From: CAYZNE01 sp964461035
GTDB taxonomy: Archaea; Nanobdellota; Nanobdellia; Woesearchaeales; CAYZNE01
Assembly: GCA_964461035.1 (NCBI GenBank)
Contig: CAYWRI010000010.1
Coordinates: 1-46,874, forward strand
Length of the DNA: 46,874 nucleotides
Reading direction: 5' to 3'
In this document: positions 25,373 to 34,329 of the stretch, piece by piece
Numbering within the stretch: the first letter of the stretch is position 1
Layout of the letters: every line of letters begins with the position of its first letter
The notes under the pieces: model-generated
Seen by the model: only the letters and a program-made list of their open reading frames with translations
Told to the model about the DNA's origin: nothing
Database searches by the model: none
Program-made: the position numbers and the translations under genes

Positions 25373-27679
25373 TTGGCAGTTCAGAATTGGGGAAAATGTT
25401 ATTATTCTGTAGATCATGAAGGAGAATCAGTAGTTCTTAATGTTGATTGTGAAAGCTATTTGAGAGTTCCTAGTCTTGAAGATGATTCGGTTCTAATGTC
25501 CCATACTTGTGATCAACTTATAAAAAATAAAAATGTTACAAGAATTAGATTTTCTCAGAAAAGAGACTATGAATATAGTTTAGAAGAAACAGCCATATTA
25601 AAAGAGATTGCACTATATTTTAACGAATTATCAAAAAAACCAGAATTATTTACTTTAGAAACTTATCAAGGCAATGCTCATCTTCCAAGTATAAGTAGGT
25701 GGGTGTTGGACTTGAAGAATTTATTAATTGTTCAATTAAAATCAGATCCTATAAGTGCATATATTCATTTAACTCGTCTTAAACGAGATGTTGAAATAGC
25801 TCTAGAAAGATCATTAACTAAAGATGAGCAAAATGAAATAAATAGAGTTAAAGTTTTAGTTGATTCTATTTTAGACAAACTTGAAAAGACTCGTATGATA
25901 ACTCTTGTTAAAAACGAATTATCAGGTTATACTGAAGGTGATAGAACAATTTATAGACAAATTTTCAATCCAATAATTAAACCCGATTTTATGTTTAGTA
26001 AATTAATGTCTTTATATCCTAAAGACGGAACAGAAAAATTAAATTATTCGGTTAATGAAAATGAAATAGTCATATTTGACATACCTAAAAATATTCAGCC
26101 AATGTATCATGTTCTTCCACCTGAATTTAAATTAGATGAAGAACAATATGAAATTTTAGATTTGGCTAGAAAAATAATGTCTGAACATAAGCCAGAAAAA
26201 CAGGAATTTGTAAATCCTGAAAGAATGAGAGAAGTATTTTTCAATGTTGGTCAGGATCTTATTCTCGATCTCGCAAATTATAAAAACATAAAATTATCAC
26301 AAGTAGAAGTTATTGATTTAACAAAAATATTAGTAAGATACACTGTTGGATTTGGACTTATTGAAGTTTTACTTGAAGATCCCAAAGTCCAGGATATTGC
26401 AGTTAACTCACCCTATGGTTCAGGACCGATTTATTTAGTACATGAAGATTTTGATGAATGCATTACCAACATTATTCCAACTTCAACTGATGCAGAATCT
26501 TGGGCTTCTAAACTCAGAATGATTTCTGGTAGAGCATTAGATGAAGCAAATCCAATTCTTGATACAGAAATACTTATTCCTGATGTTGCTAGTGCAAGAG
26601 TTTCGGTTGTAACACAACCTTTATCACCTTCAGGATTATCTTTTTCTTTTAGAAGACAGAGAGATAAACCTTGGACTTTTCCTTTATTTATTAAAAATAA
26701 AATGATGTCTCCTCTTGCAGCAGGTCTTTTAAGTTTTTTTATTGATGGTAATAGAACCTTGCTTGTTGCAGGAACAAGAGGTTCTGGTAAAACTTCCTTT
26801 TTAGGAAGTGTATTAATAGAAATGATGAGAAAATTTAGAATAATAACTGTTGAAGATACACTTGAACTTCCAACATCCAGTTTAAGAAAATTAGGATATG
26901 ACATTGTTTCATTACAAGTTGCTGCGGCACTTTCTAAAGATAGTAATGAATTTACTGCAACTCAAGGAATACGATCAACATTAAGATTAGGAGATTCTGC
27001 ATTATTTGTTGGAGAAGTAAGAAGTAAAGAAGCAGTTGCACTTTTCGAAGCTATGAGAATTGGCGCGGGAGCAAATGTTGTTGCAGGAACATTTCATGCA
27101 GATAGTCCTTTTGGAATATATGATAGATGTGTAAATGCAATCGGAATACCAAATAATTCATTTAAAGCTTTAGATTTAGCAATTGTTGTAAACCCCATAA
27201 AATCTGCAGATGGTCTTCATAGATGGAGAAGAATAACAAGAATAACTGAAATAAGAAAAGATTGGAGACAAGATCCATTGATGGAACATGGTTTTGTTGA
27301 TTTAATGAAATACTCAACAGCAACAGATCAACTTGAACCAACTGATTCATTAATAAATGGTGATTGTGAATTAATAAAAGATATTGCTGCTAATATAAAA
27401 GAATGGGCAGGTGATTGGGATGCAGTATGGGCCAATATAAGTTTAAGATCAAAATGCAAAGAATATCTTGTTAAACAAGCTGAAATAAATAAATTTGATG
27501 ATATGCTTGAAGCAGAGTTTGTAATACAAAGTAATGATCAATTTCATAAAGCAATTAATTACGTTAGAAATACGAATCAAGAATTAGATTCTAATCATGT
27601 TTTTACAATATGGAAATCTTGGATTGATAAAGAAATTACTAAAAAAAAATTTAATAAAGAAGAGAATGAAGATATTTAA
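25373..27679 (+). CDS. Type II/IV secretion (TadA/archaellum FlaI-type) ATPase, long form
   Basis: 768 residues. The start is a TTG placed five bases after a GGGGGG ribosome site. The hexameric secretion ATPase core occupies about 270-620: VQDIAVNSPYGSGPIYLVHE, SFSFRRQRDKPWTFP, Walker A GTRGSGKT (467-474), the Asp box RIITVEDTLELP, Walker B LFVGEVRSKEA and the His box AGTFHADSP. It powers assembly of a pilus-like filament with the membrane platform encoded next. About 250 residues before the core and 150 after it (VNPIKSADGLHRWRRITRIT onward) exceed the 500-550 residues of FlaI. Confidence 0.92.
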   Translation: MAVQNWGKCYYSVDHEGESVVLNVDCESYLRVPSLEDDSVLMSHTCDQLIKNKNVTRIRFSQKRDYEYSLEETAILKEIALYFNELSKKPELFTLETYQGNAHLPSISRWVLDLKNLLIVQLKSDPISAYIHLTRLKRDVEIALERSLTKDEQNEINRVKVLVDSILDKLEKTRMITLVKNELSGYTEGDRTIYRQIFNPIIKPDFMFSKLMSLYPKDGTEKLNYSVNENEIVIFDIPKNIQPMYHVLPPEFKLDEEQYEILDLARKIMSEHKPEKQEFVNPERMREVFFNVGQDLILDLANYKNIKLSQVEVIDLTKILVRYTVGFGLIEVLLEDPKVQDIAVNSPYGSGPIYLVHEDFDECITNIIPTSTDAESWASKLRMISGRALDEANPILDTEILIPDVASARVSVVTQPLSPSGLSFSFRRQRDKPWTFPLFIKNKMMSPLAAGLLSFFIDGNRTLLVAGTRGSGKTSFLGSVLIEMMRKFRIITVEDTLELPTSSLRKLGYDIVSLQVAAALSKDSNEFTATQGIRSTLRLGDSALFVGEVRSKEAVALFEAMRIGAGANVVAGTFHADSPFGIYDRCVNAIGIPNNSFKALDLAIVVNPIKSADGLHRWRRITRITEIRKDWRQDPLMEHGFVDLMKYSTATDQLEPTDSLINGDCELIKDIAANIKEWAGDWDAVWANISLRSKCKEYLVKQAEINKFDDMLEAEFVIQSNDQFHKAINYVRNTNQELDSNHVFTIWKSWIDKEITKKKFNKEENEDI

Positions 27680-27706
27680 TGGGTATTGAACTAAATAATT
27701 TATATT

Positions 27707-27833
27707 GAGCGTTCAAGATAAGTTAATTAAAATAAAAACTTAAAATGTACTGTAATTAAAACAGAAAACCTGTACATCTTCGAACAAAGAATAAATTTAG
27801 TGATAGTGCATTTTTTACTTAAAACTTAGATTT
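27707..27833. repeat. Possible third, diverged copy of the non-coding element family
   Basis: This gap between ATPase and platform genes contains ATAAATTTAGTGA near its end followed by GC-A and AACTTA blocks in the order seen in the elements at 30800 and 32461. AAAATGTAC upstream can pair with GTGCATTTT, as the inner stems do there. Alternatively ATGTAC/GTACAT forms a local hairpin. Terminal repeats are not clear, so relation is tentative. Confidence 0.3.
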
Positions 27834-27864
27834 TCCAGCATTACTAATTTAATTACTGATTCAA

Positions 27865-30195
27865 ATGAAAGAACCAAAGACAGATAAAGAATTGATTGAT
27901 ATGTATAAATCTAAAGTAGATTCAGAAATACATAAAGATTTGAATATTCCTAAAGATATTGGTTCTGAAATGTATTCAAAATTTAGAGTTAAAGTAGAAA
28001 ATAAATTAAAAAAAGATTTTAATAGTGATCAAAAGCCTTTAAAACAAATAACCTCTCGACAATATGATGAATTCAGAAATTCTTTTCTTCCAAAAAATCT
28101 TTCATGGTATGAAAAAGCTTGCAATGTTTCTGAGTCATTACTTCATATGCAAGCAAATCCTTCGAAAGTAGAGCAAACAAAAGAAGATTTAGCTACTTGT
28201 CATTTAAATTGTACTCCTGCAGGCATTACAAGTTTCGCAATTCTCGGACCATTAATATTCATGGTAGTATCTTCAATATTTGGATTCATATTTCCAATTC
28301 TTGCAGGCGACAATGATCCTCAAGCAGGATTGTTTTTTGTTATGTTTTCAATAGTTATTGGATTTATTTTAATGCTTCCATTAAACAAATTTCCAAGTTT
28401 TTTAGCAACATCTTGGAGAATGAAAGCAAGTAATCAAATGGTTCTTTCTATTTTCTATGTTGCAACATATATGAGACATACTTCTAATCTTGAATTAGCA
28501 ATTGATTTTGCAGCAGAACATCTTAGTCCACCATTATCATTAGACCTAAAGAAAGTTATCTGGGATGTTGAAACTCAAGAGCATTCATCTGTAAAAGAAT
28601 CTTTAGAAGCATATCTTGAAAAATGGAAAAAATATAATATGGAATATATTGAATCAATGCACCTCATAATATCAAGTTTATATGAAACATCTGAAACAAG
28701 AAGATTAAATGCACTTGACAAATCATTAGAAGTCATACTTGAAGAAACAAAAGATAGAATGATGCATTATGCTCAAAACCTTAAAACGCCTCTTGATACT
28801 TTGAATATGTTAGGTATTGTTCTTCCAGTTCTAGGTTTAGTAATTCTTCCTTTGATGGTAAGTTTTATGCCTCAAGTAAAATGGTATCATCTTGCAAGTG
28901 TATATAATATTGCATTACCAATTATTGTTTATTACTTAGGAAAAAACATATTGGCTACAAGACCTTCAGGATATGGTCATGTTGATTTATCCCATGTTTC
29001 AGAATACAAAAAATATTCTAATATAATTATAAAAACATCTAAAAAGGAAATTATTATAAGTCCTATTTATTTGGCAGCATTAGTTTTTATACTTTTTTTT
29101 CTTATTGGAACATTTCCTTTATTTTTACATGCAGTGGCTCCCGATTTTGATTTAGTTGTTGTTAGTGATTCTAATGGGGGCGTTGCTTTAAGAAACATAC
29201 TTCTTGTTTCTGATAAAACTACAATACAACATTCATTATTAGGTTATAGATTTGATTCTGAATCTTTAAGAAACATTGGTCCTTTTGGACTTGGGGCTAC
29301 GTTGTTATCGTTAATGATTCCTATTGCTTTTGGAATTTCTTTAGGATTATATTACAAATTGAAATCAAAAAATGTTATGGGTGTAAGAGAGAAAACAAGA
29401 AAACTTGAAGAAGAATTTGCTTCATCTCTTTTTCAATTAGGTAATAGATTAGGAGATGGAATTCCTCCTGAACTCGCTTTTAGTAAAGTATCGCAAGTAA
29501 TGACTGGAACAATATCAGGTAAATTTTTTGACTTAGTATCTTTGAATATAAGTAAAAAAGGAATGTCTGTTGAAAAAGCAATTTTTGACAAAAAAGAAGG
29601 TGCAATAAATTTTTTCCCTTCTAATTTAATAGATACTTCAATGAAAATTTTAATTGAGTCTTCAAAAAAAGGTTCGCTTATTGCAAGTAATGCACTCATT
29701 AATGTATCAAACTATATTAAACAAATGCACAGAGTTGATACAAGATTAACAGATCTTATGACTGATGTTGTATCAAGTATGAAAGCACAAATAAGTTTTT
29801 TAACACCTATAATTGCGGGAATAGTTATAGGAATCACAAGCATGATAACAACAATTCTGGGTTCTTTAACAACTCAAATGAACTCACTTTCTGAAATGGG
29901 AACAAGTTCTGGTGCAGGAGGTCTTTCAACTGTAAGTCTTTTATCCATGTTTAATGCGGGTGTTCCCACATACTATTTTCAGGTAATAGTTGGTTTATAT
30001 GTTGTTCAAATTGTTTTTATATTAACCATAATTAGCAATGGAATAGTAAACGGTTCTGATAAACTAAATGAAAAGTATCTTCTTGGTAAAAACATGATTT
30101 CAAGTACACTACTATATGTTTTTATTGGAGGTGTAGTTATACTTATATTTAACCTAATTGCAGGTTCAATACTTTCAGGTTTAAGTGCGGGATAA
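27865..30195 (+). CDS. Type II secretion F-family (TadC/FlaJ-like) membrane platform protein
   Basis: 776 residues. Two copies of the T2SSF helical domain are visible: about 185-330 (SNQMVLSIFYVATYMRHTSN ... ALDKSLEVILEETKDRM) and about 515-660 (EEEFASSLFQLGNRLGDGIP ... GSLIASNALINVSNYIKQMH). Each is followed by pairs of membrane helices, about nine or ten in total. It is the inner-membrane platform partner of the preceding ATPase for a type IV pilus-like system. The large exported loop around residues 420-465 is typical of archaeal TadC pairs fused in one chain. Start ATG at 27865 without a clear ribosome site. Confidence 0.9.
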   Translation: MKEPKTDKELIDMYKSKVDSEIHKDLNIPKDIGSEMYSKFRVKVENKLKKDFNSDQKPLKQITSRQYDEFRNSFLPKNLSWYEKACNVSESLLHMQANPSKVEQTKEDLATCHLNCTPAGITSFAILGPLIFMVVSSIFGFIFPILAGDNDPQAGLFFVMFSIVIGFILMLPLNKFPSFLATSWRMKASNQMVLSIFYVATYMRHTSNLELAIDFAAEHLSPPLSLDLKKVIWDVETQEHSSVKESLEAYLEKWKKYNMEYIESMHLIISSLYETSETRRLNALDKSLEVILEETKDRMMHYAQNLKTPLDTLNMLGIVLPVLGLVILPLMVSFMPQVKWYHLASVYNIALPIIVYYLGKNILATRPSGYGHVDLSHVSEYKKYSNIIIKTSKKEIIISPIYLAALVFILFFLIGTFPLFLHAVAPDFDLVVVSDSNGGVALRNILLVSDKTTIQHSLLGYRFDSESLRNIGPFGLGATLLSLMIPIAFGISLGLYYKLKSKNVMGVREKTRKLEEEFASSLFQLGNRLGDGIPPELAFSKVSQVMTGTISGKFFDLVSLNISKKGMSVEKAIFDKKEGAINFFPSNLIDTSMKILIESSKKGSLIASNALINVSNYIKQMHRVDTRLTDLMTDVVSSMKAQISFLTPIIAGIVIGITSMITTILGSLTTQMNSLSEMGTSSGAGGLSTVSLLSMFNAGVPTYYFQVIVGLYVVQIVFILTIISNGIVNGSDKLNEKYLLGKNMISSTLLYVFIGGVVILIFNLIAGSILSGLSAG

Positions 30196-30279
30196 ACCCC
30201 AAAAGAACAAAATTTTGAAAATTAGCGATTACAATATTAAAATTAGTGCTATTTAGACACATTTAATTTTTCAAAAACT

Positions 30280-30287
30280 ATATAAAT
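30280..30287 (+). promoter_or_regulatory. TATA box of the DUF1003 gene
   Basis: TATATAAATAG centred near 30284 predicts transcription from about 30311 and thus supports the ATG at 30324 over an earlier GTG. Confidence 0.5.
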
Positions 30288-30323
30288 AGTGTGATTAATG
30301 TTGACATTGTATTGGTAATAAAT

Positions 30324-30725
30324 ATGAATGGAAATAAAAAAGAGATGAGTGAGGGAGTTAAATTACGCACTACAAATTTCGGAAAAAAATTATCTGATAA
30401 TGTGGCAAGATTTGGTGGTAGTTGGACATTTATTATTATATTTTTGTCCTTTTTAGTTATCTGGATAATAATAAATAAAGCTTGGGCAAATTCTTGGGAT
30501 CCTTATCCGTTTATATTACTTAATTTAGTTTTATCTTGTATTGCTGCATTACAAGCACCAATAATTCTTATGAGTCAAAATAGGGCTGCAGAACGGGATA
30601 GAATAAAAGCTGAACGAGATTATTATGTTAATAGAAAATCTGAAAGAGAGATAGAAGATATGCAAAAAGATCTTGATGAAATCAAAAAAATGATTAATAA
30701 TATTCATTTAAATTTAAGAAAATAA
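30324..30725 (+). CDS. DUF1003 membrane protein
   Basis: 133 residues from the ATG at 30324. GSWTFIIIFLSFLVIWIIIN and DPYPFILLNLVLSCIAALQA form two membrane helices, followed by MSQNRAAERDRIKAERDYYVN, exactly the DUF1003 (PF06210) signature, then a charged coiled coil. Function is not established; it is a cytoplasmic-membrane protein. It stands alone between the pilus genes and the tRNA-Pro region. Confidence 0.9.
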   Translation: MNGNKKEMSEGVKLRTTNFGKKLSDNVARFGGSWTFIIIFLSFLVIWIIINKAWANSWDPYPFILLNLVLSCIAALQAPIILMSQNRAAERDRIKAERDYYVNRKSEREIEDMQKDLDEIKKMINNIHLNLRK

Positions 30726-30799
30726 TAAATTTAATTATTAACTTTTTTACTCAATGTTAACTAAGGTTTATTCTTGAAAGGAAAAATATTTTACTATTT

Positions 30800-30955
30800 G
30801 TTAACGAGATTTTACAATTATTATACTAATTACTGAATTGATTCAACATTATAATAAAAGTGTGTTGTAGCTAAAACAAAGGTAAGATAGCACTTGGAAT
30901 ACTTCATAAATTTAGTGAAAGCAGATAATACTTATTACAAACTTAACTTGCTAAC
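30800..30955. repeat. Non-coding element with terminal inverted repeats, copy 1
   Basis: GTTAACGAG (30800-30808) and CTTGCTAAC (30947-30955) are imperfect inverted ends. The last 67 bases (30889-30955) align almost base for base with 32544-32611 of the second copy, sharing AGCAC, ATAAATTTAGT-like, CTTATTA and AAACTTAACT blocks. No reading frame explains the conservation. It may be a structured small RNA or a MITE-like insertion. It lies about 110 bases before tRNA-Pro; the rest of the gap is AT-rich with only the tRNA promoter. Confidence 0.6.
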
Positions 30956-31028
30956 TAAAAATGTATTTATCTTAGTTTAATCCACGGCAATATTTTTTAT
31001 TATTTTGAACAGACTCTGAAAATAGAAA

Positions 31029-31038
31029 GCTTTTAAAA
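31029..31038 (+). promoter_or_regulatory. TATA box of tRNA-Pro
   Basis: CTTTTAAAAG is centred about 30 bases before the first base of the tRNA. Confidence 0.45.
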
Positions 31039-31064
31039 GAGAGTTAAATTCTTTGATATATTAC

Positions 31065-31139
31065 GGGGCTGTAGGGTAGCCTGGTCCATCCTCTCTGGTT
31101 TGGGACCAGAAGACCCCAGTTCGAATCTGGGCAGCCCCA
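31065..31139 (+). tRNA. tRNA-Pro (anticodon TGG)
   Basis: Acceptor GGGGCTG pairs with CAGCCCC, discriminator A. The anticodon stem TCTGG/CCAGA encloses TTTGGGA, giving anticodon TGG. The T arm is CCCAG-TTCGAAT-CTGGG. No intron. The 3' CCA is not encoded. Confidence 0.95.
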
Positions 31140-31222
31140 TTTAATTGTGAATAACAAAGAAAGTTTATTATAATCAATAGCATTAAAATAACATAAGTAT
31201 ATAAGGAGAATAAAAAGTTAAA

Positions 31223-31468
31223 ATGGTAACAAAACAATCTGGAACAACGAGAAGATTAGGTTCAAGGTATGGAAGAACCATACGTGCAAAATTAGGAAAA
31301 ATAGAGGCAACACAAAAAAAAACATATAAGTGTCCTGAATGTAAATACAAGAAAGTAAAACGAAAATCTGTGGGGATTTGGCAATGTTCTAATTGTGGAT
31401 TAAAATTTACAAGTAAAGCATATTTTGTTGATAAAAAACCTAAAGTAAAACAAAAATTAGAAGAATAA
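31223..31468 (+). CDS. rpl37ae: 50S ribosomal protein eL43 (L37Ae)
   Basis: 81 residues. TRRLGSRYGRTIRAKLGKIE is the basic N-terminus, and C37, C40, C55 and C58 (CPECKYKK ... WQCSNCG) form the zinc ribbon of eL43. First gene of a tight five-gene operon (rpl37ae, rpoP, pcc1, prefoldin beta, UPF0147) conserved in many Archaea. An AGGAG motif lies a little far (about 15 bases) from the ATG. Confidence 0.96.
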   Translation: MVTKQSGTTRRLGSRYGRTIRAKLGKIEATQKKTYKCPECKYKKVKRKSVGIWQCSNCGLKFTSKAYFVDKKPKVKQKLEE

Positions 31469-31481
31469 TTAAGGGGTGAAA

Positions 31482-31619
31482 ATGGCTAGTTATAAATGTT
31501 TTAATTGTAATAAAGAAATATCTGATAGATATATTCAAAAAAGAATAAGATGTCCTTATTGTGGAAGTAAAATAATATTTAAACCAAGACAAACAATAAC
31601 TACTGTTAAGGCTCGATAG
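31482..31619 (+). CDS. rpoP: DNA-directed RNA polymerase subunit P (Rpb12)
   Basis: 45 residues, a normal size for this smallest polymerase subunit. MASYKCFNCNKEI and RIRCPYCGSKIIFKPR carry the zinc cysteines C6, C9, C24 and C27; the C-terminus TTVKAR is typical. It sits in the Rpb3/Rpb10 assembly platform of archaeal RNA polymerase. A GGGGTG ribosome site precedes the ATG by five bases. Thirteen bases after eL43 and one base before pcc1. Confidence 0.95.
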   Translation: MASYKCFNCNKEISDRYIQKRIRCPYCGSKIIFKPRQTITTVKAR

Positions 31620-31620
31620 A

Positions 31621-31878
31621 ATGTTTAAAGCTTCAATTGATATTACTGAATGCGAATTAAATAAAACTGCATTAGATTTAGAAAAACTTTTTAATGCAGA
31701 TAATTTTGAAGCTAAAACAAGCAAAGTTTATTTTCAACGACAAAATAATGGTAATATTAAAATAACTATTGAAAGTGGAGATGTTGTTTCTTTTAGAGCA
31801 AGTTTAAATGGAATAACAACTATGTTAAGTATATATTATCAAAGTAAAAAAACAATAATAGAGGAACAAAATGAATGA
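31621..31878 (+). CDS. pcc1: KEOPS complex subunit Pcc1
   Basis: 85 residues. The segment SGDVVSFRASLNGITTMLSI carries the RA(S/L)LN core of Pcc1, preceded by a beta-rich half. Pcc1 dimerises and anchors Kae1 in KEOPS, the complex making t6A37 on tRNAs that read ANN codons. Position between rpoP and prefoldin beta is the conserved archaeal arrangement. It overlaps the next gene by eight bases. Confidence 0.85.
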   Translation: MFKASIDITECELNKTALDLEKLFNADNFEAKTSKVYFQRQNNGNIKITIESGDVVSFRASLNGITTMLSIYYQSKKTIIEEQNE

Positions 31879-32203
31879 ACAAAAAATAGAAGAACTTTCA
31901 ATACTTCAAAAGAATGTTGCAAATCTTTCTGCTCAAAAACAACAATTTGTAACACAGTTAGCAGAGTTTGATTCTGCATTAAAATCATTAGACGATACAG
32001 AATCTGCATATAAAATAATTGGAAATATCATGATAAAATCTTCTAAAGAAGAACTAAAAAAAGATATTACAAAAAAAATAGAAATTCTTGAAGTGCGAAT
32101 TAGATCATTTGAAAAACAAGAATCAAAACTTAAAGAAAAATCAGAATCTTTGCAAAAAGAAATTATGTCTGAAATGAATGAAAAAAATAGTAATGAGAAG
32201 TGA
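31871..32203 (+). CDS. pfdB: Prefoldin subunit beta
   Basis: 110 residues. Two long coiled-coil helices (about 1-45 and 65-105) flank a short beta hairpin (LKSLDDTESAYKIIGNIMIK), as in prefoldin beta. Prefoldin alpha2-beta4 jellyfish complexes hold unfolded proteins for the thermosome. Translationally coupled to pcc1 by overlap and followed directly by UPF0147. Confidence 0.92.
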   Translation: MNEQKIEELSILQKNVANLSAQKQQFVTQLAEFDSALKSLDDTESAYKIIGNIMIKSSKEELKKDITKKIEILEVRIRSFEKQESKLKEKSESLQKEIMSEMNEKNSNEK

Positions 32204-32208
32204 TTAAA

Positions 32209-32439
32209 ATGTCTTTTAATGAAATTATAGAATCTTTAGAAATACTTAAAGAAGAAGTTGGCCTTCCTAAAAATCTTAAGATTAAAATTAATCAAATTAT
32301 GAAAATTCTTCTTAATGATGAAGAAAGTGAAGAAATTAGATCTCACAAAGCTGAAACAATTCTTGAAGAAATGTCTTCAGATACATCTTTACAATCATTT
32401 GTAAGAACTCAAATATATCAAATTACGAGTTTGATGTAA
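32209..32439 (+). CDS. UPF0147 family protein
   Basis: 76 residues from the ATG at 32209; an in-frame GTG at 32200 overlaps prefoldin beta and is less likely. VGLPKNLKIKINQIMKILLN, AETILEEMSSDTSLQSFVRT and QIYQITSL match the UPF0147 pattern (VPKN, DP, RTQIW). Function unknown; its fixed place after prefoldin beta suggests a role linked to translation or folding. Confidence 0.88.
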   Translation: MSFNEIIESLEILKEEVGLPKNLKIKINQIMKILLNDEESEEIRSHKAETILEEMSSDTSLQSFVRTQIYQITSLM

Positions 32440-32460
32440 TAACTTATTTCTTTAAATTAA

Positions 32461-32611
32461 TTAGCGAGTCAAATAATTGGTATTATGTGCTTAATTATTA
32501 TAATGAAATTGTCTCGTCAGAAGTGGGCATCTTTGGGGGAGAGAGCACCTTTGAATAGTGTGTAAATTTAGTAAGAGCACAAAATAGTTATTAAAAACTT
32601 AACTCGCTAAC
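32461..32611. repeat. Non-coding element with terminal inverted repeats, copy 2
   Basis: TTAGCGAGT (32461-32469) and ACTCGCTAA (32602-32610) are perfect inverted ends, extended by TTAATTA-like sequence on both sides. Internally GTGCTTA can pair with TAAGAGCAC and AATAA with TTATT, giving one long bulged hairpin with a G-rich top (32519-32550). Its last 67 bases align with copy 1. Follows the UPF0147 stop by 21 bases. The remaining gap to 32862 is AT-rich; ATTCAG/CTGAAT near 32733-32757 is a weak inverted pair and ATCTATAAAG near 32806 a TATA box. Confidence 0.6.
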
Positions 32612-32862
32612 TTAATTAATAATTTATTTTCAACTAGTAATTAAATAATTCTGAAATACGATAGTTATATTTATAATAACCATAATAATTTTGGGTTTAT
32701 ATTTAAATAAAATAAGCTTACTTTATTCTAATTCAGTACTTTTGTTGTTCTGAATATACTTTATAACCAATACATTTATAATTGATAATATTGATTTAAT
32801 ATAATATCTATAAAGCTTTTAATTTGTTTAATTATTTAATTAATGTGTAGAAACTGAAGAAA

Positions 32863-34329
32863 ATGGTGAGTAATTCAGGATTTGATCAGAGAATTCTTAA
32901 TGCTATACTTTATTTTATGAATAAAGGTTATGAATTTAATCAAATAAATTCATATTTATTGAACAAAGGATTTTCTCAACAAGTAATATCACAATACTAT
33001 AATTATGCTTTATCCAAATTTAAAAACAATCAATCTCAAAATTCTTTTCAAAATCAAGCAGTATCAAATACGCAAGCAACAATAAATCAATCTCAAAATT
33101 CAGGATTAACACATAAGAACACAAGATTACTTGTTCAAATTGTAGAATATATAAGAAATATGGAAAATAGAGGATATACTTTTCAACAAATTAAATCTTA
33201 TCTTATTCAAAGAGGTTATCCTTCAAATTTAATAGATGATGCAGCTGCACATCTTCAGCCCAACCAATTTCAAAATTCTCAACAACAATATGCAAATAAT
33301 TTAAATAATAATCAAAGTTCAATTTCAAGTTCTAATAATCCTAATGAAACTACAATCACAAATAAACATGAATTACACGTTCCTTCTAAAACCATGTTTC
33401 ATTTAATGGCAATATTTGCAGTCATTATTCTTTTAGGAGGGGGAATGTTTTATTTTTTTAATTTAAATCCTAATAAAGATGTGCTTTTAGATTTAATAAT
33501 TTATAATGAGGAAAAACTGCTTGAACCTGGAGCAGATTTAACTTTTGACTTAACAATTTTAAGTATGGGTGCAAGAGAAATGTTTGATATAACTTTAACA
33601 TATAAAATTTTAGATGAAAATCTTAATGTTATTGATTCAAATCAAGATACTGTTGCAATTCATACTCAGACGCGTATTGCACCAAGTATTAAACTTCCAC
33701 GTAATATTCCTGAAGGAATTTACACAATGAAAGTTTATTCTGATTATTCTGGAAAAACAGCACAATCTAGTTTTGATTTTAGAGTTGAAAACTTTCAAGT
33801 TTCGGGAATTAATAGTAGTGTTAACGATACACTTCCAAATAATTTGACTACAACTATTCCAAATAATAATCTTCCTGATGTAATATTACCTCCAGCTATA
33901 GACGACCCTAATAGTTATGAAGTAATTAGTTTTAGAGAATTTTTAGATAAAATATTTAGAACAAGCGATAGTTCTGAAAGAGCAATTCAAAAATGTCTTA
34001 ATATTAGAGAAAATCGAAATAAAGAAACTTGTATAGAAATGGTTTCTATAGAATACAATAATTCAAATATCTGCGCAGAAATAAACTCAACAGATATCAG
34101 AGATGATTGCTATTTATCACACTTGTTTAATAAAGACTTAACTGTTTGTGATAATATTATTAATTCAGATTCAAAAGCTAATTGCAATCTTGTAAAAGAT
34201 TTATTCATTTTAAGTCAATATGATGATGAGAATATGACTATGGAAGAAATAATTGCAAATACGGATATTAATATTACTATAATAACAGACAGCACTCTTG
34301 AAGAAGTAGAGGTTCTCACAATAGAATGA
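32863..34329 (+). CDS. Membrane-anchored surface protein with two cytoplasmic helical repeats and a cysteine module
   Basis: 488 residues, unrecognised as a whole. Two related helical units face the cytoplasm: about 10-50 (NKGYEFNQINSYLLNKGFSQ) and 88-131 (NRGYTFQQIKSYLIQRGYPS). A Gln/Asn/Ser-rich linker leads to a membrane helix at 178-199. Outside lie an Ig-like domain of CARDB type (about 205-310, LLEPGADLTFDLTI ... IPEGIYTMKVYSDYSG), a Thr/Pro/Asn-rich linker and a cysteine module (about 372-450) shared with the protein at 34826. It starts a three-gene set overlapping by ATGA and probably belongs to the pilus-like apparatus. Confidence 0.7.
   Translation: MVSNSGFDQRILNAILYFMNKGYEFNQINSYLLNKGFSQQVISQYYNYALSKFKNNQSQNSFQNQAVSNTQATINQSQNSGLTHKNTRLLVQIVEYIRNMENRGYTFQQIKSYLIQRGYPSNLIDDAAAHLQPNQFQNSQQQYANNLNNNQSSISSSNNPNETTITNKHELHVPSKTMFHLMAIFAVIILLGGGMFYFFNLNPNKDVLLDLIIYNEEKLLEPGADLTFDLTILSMGAREMFDITLTYKILDENLNVIDSNQDTVAIHTQTRIAPSIKLPRNIPEGIYTMKVYSDYSGKTAQSSFDFRVENFQVSGINSSVNDTLPNNLTTTIPNNNLPDVILPPAIDDPNSYEVISFREFLDKIFRTSDSSERAIQKCLNIRENRNKETCIEMVSIEYNNSNICAEINSTDIRDDCYLSHLFNKDLTVCDNIINSDSKANCNLVKDLFILSQYDDENMTMEEIIANTDINITIITDSTLEEVEVLTIE

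Noticed and set aside
26431..26904. Long minus-strand frame inside the secretion ATPase gene
   Set aside because: A shadow of a conserved gene with Walker motifs on the other strand; no start signal or family resemblance.
30800..30955. RNase P or SRP RNA
   Set aside because: Too short and lacking the conserved core motifs of either RNA.
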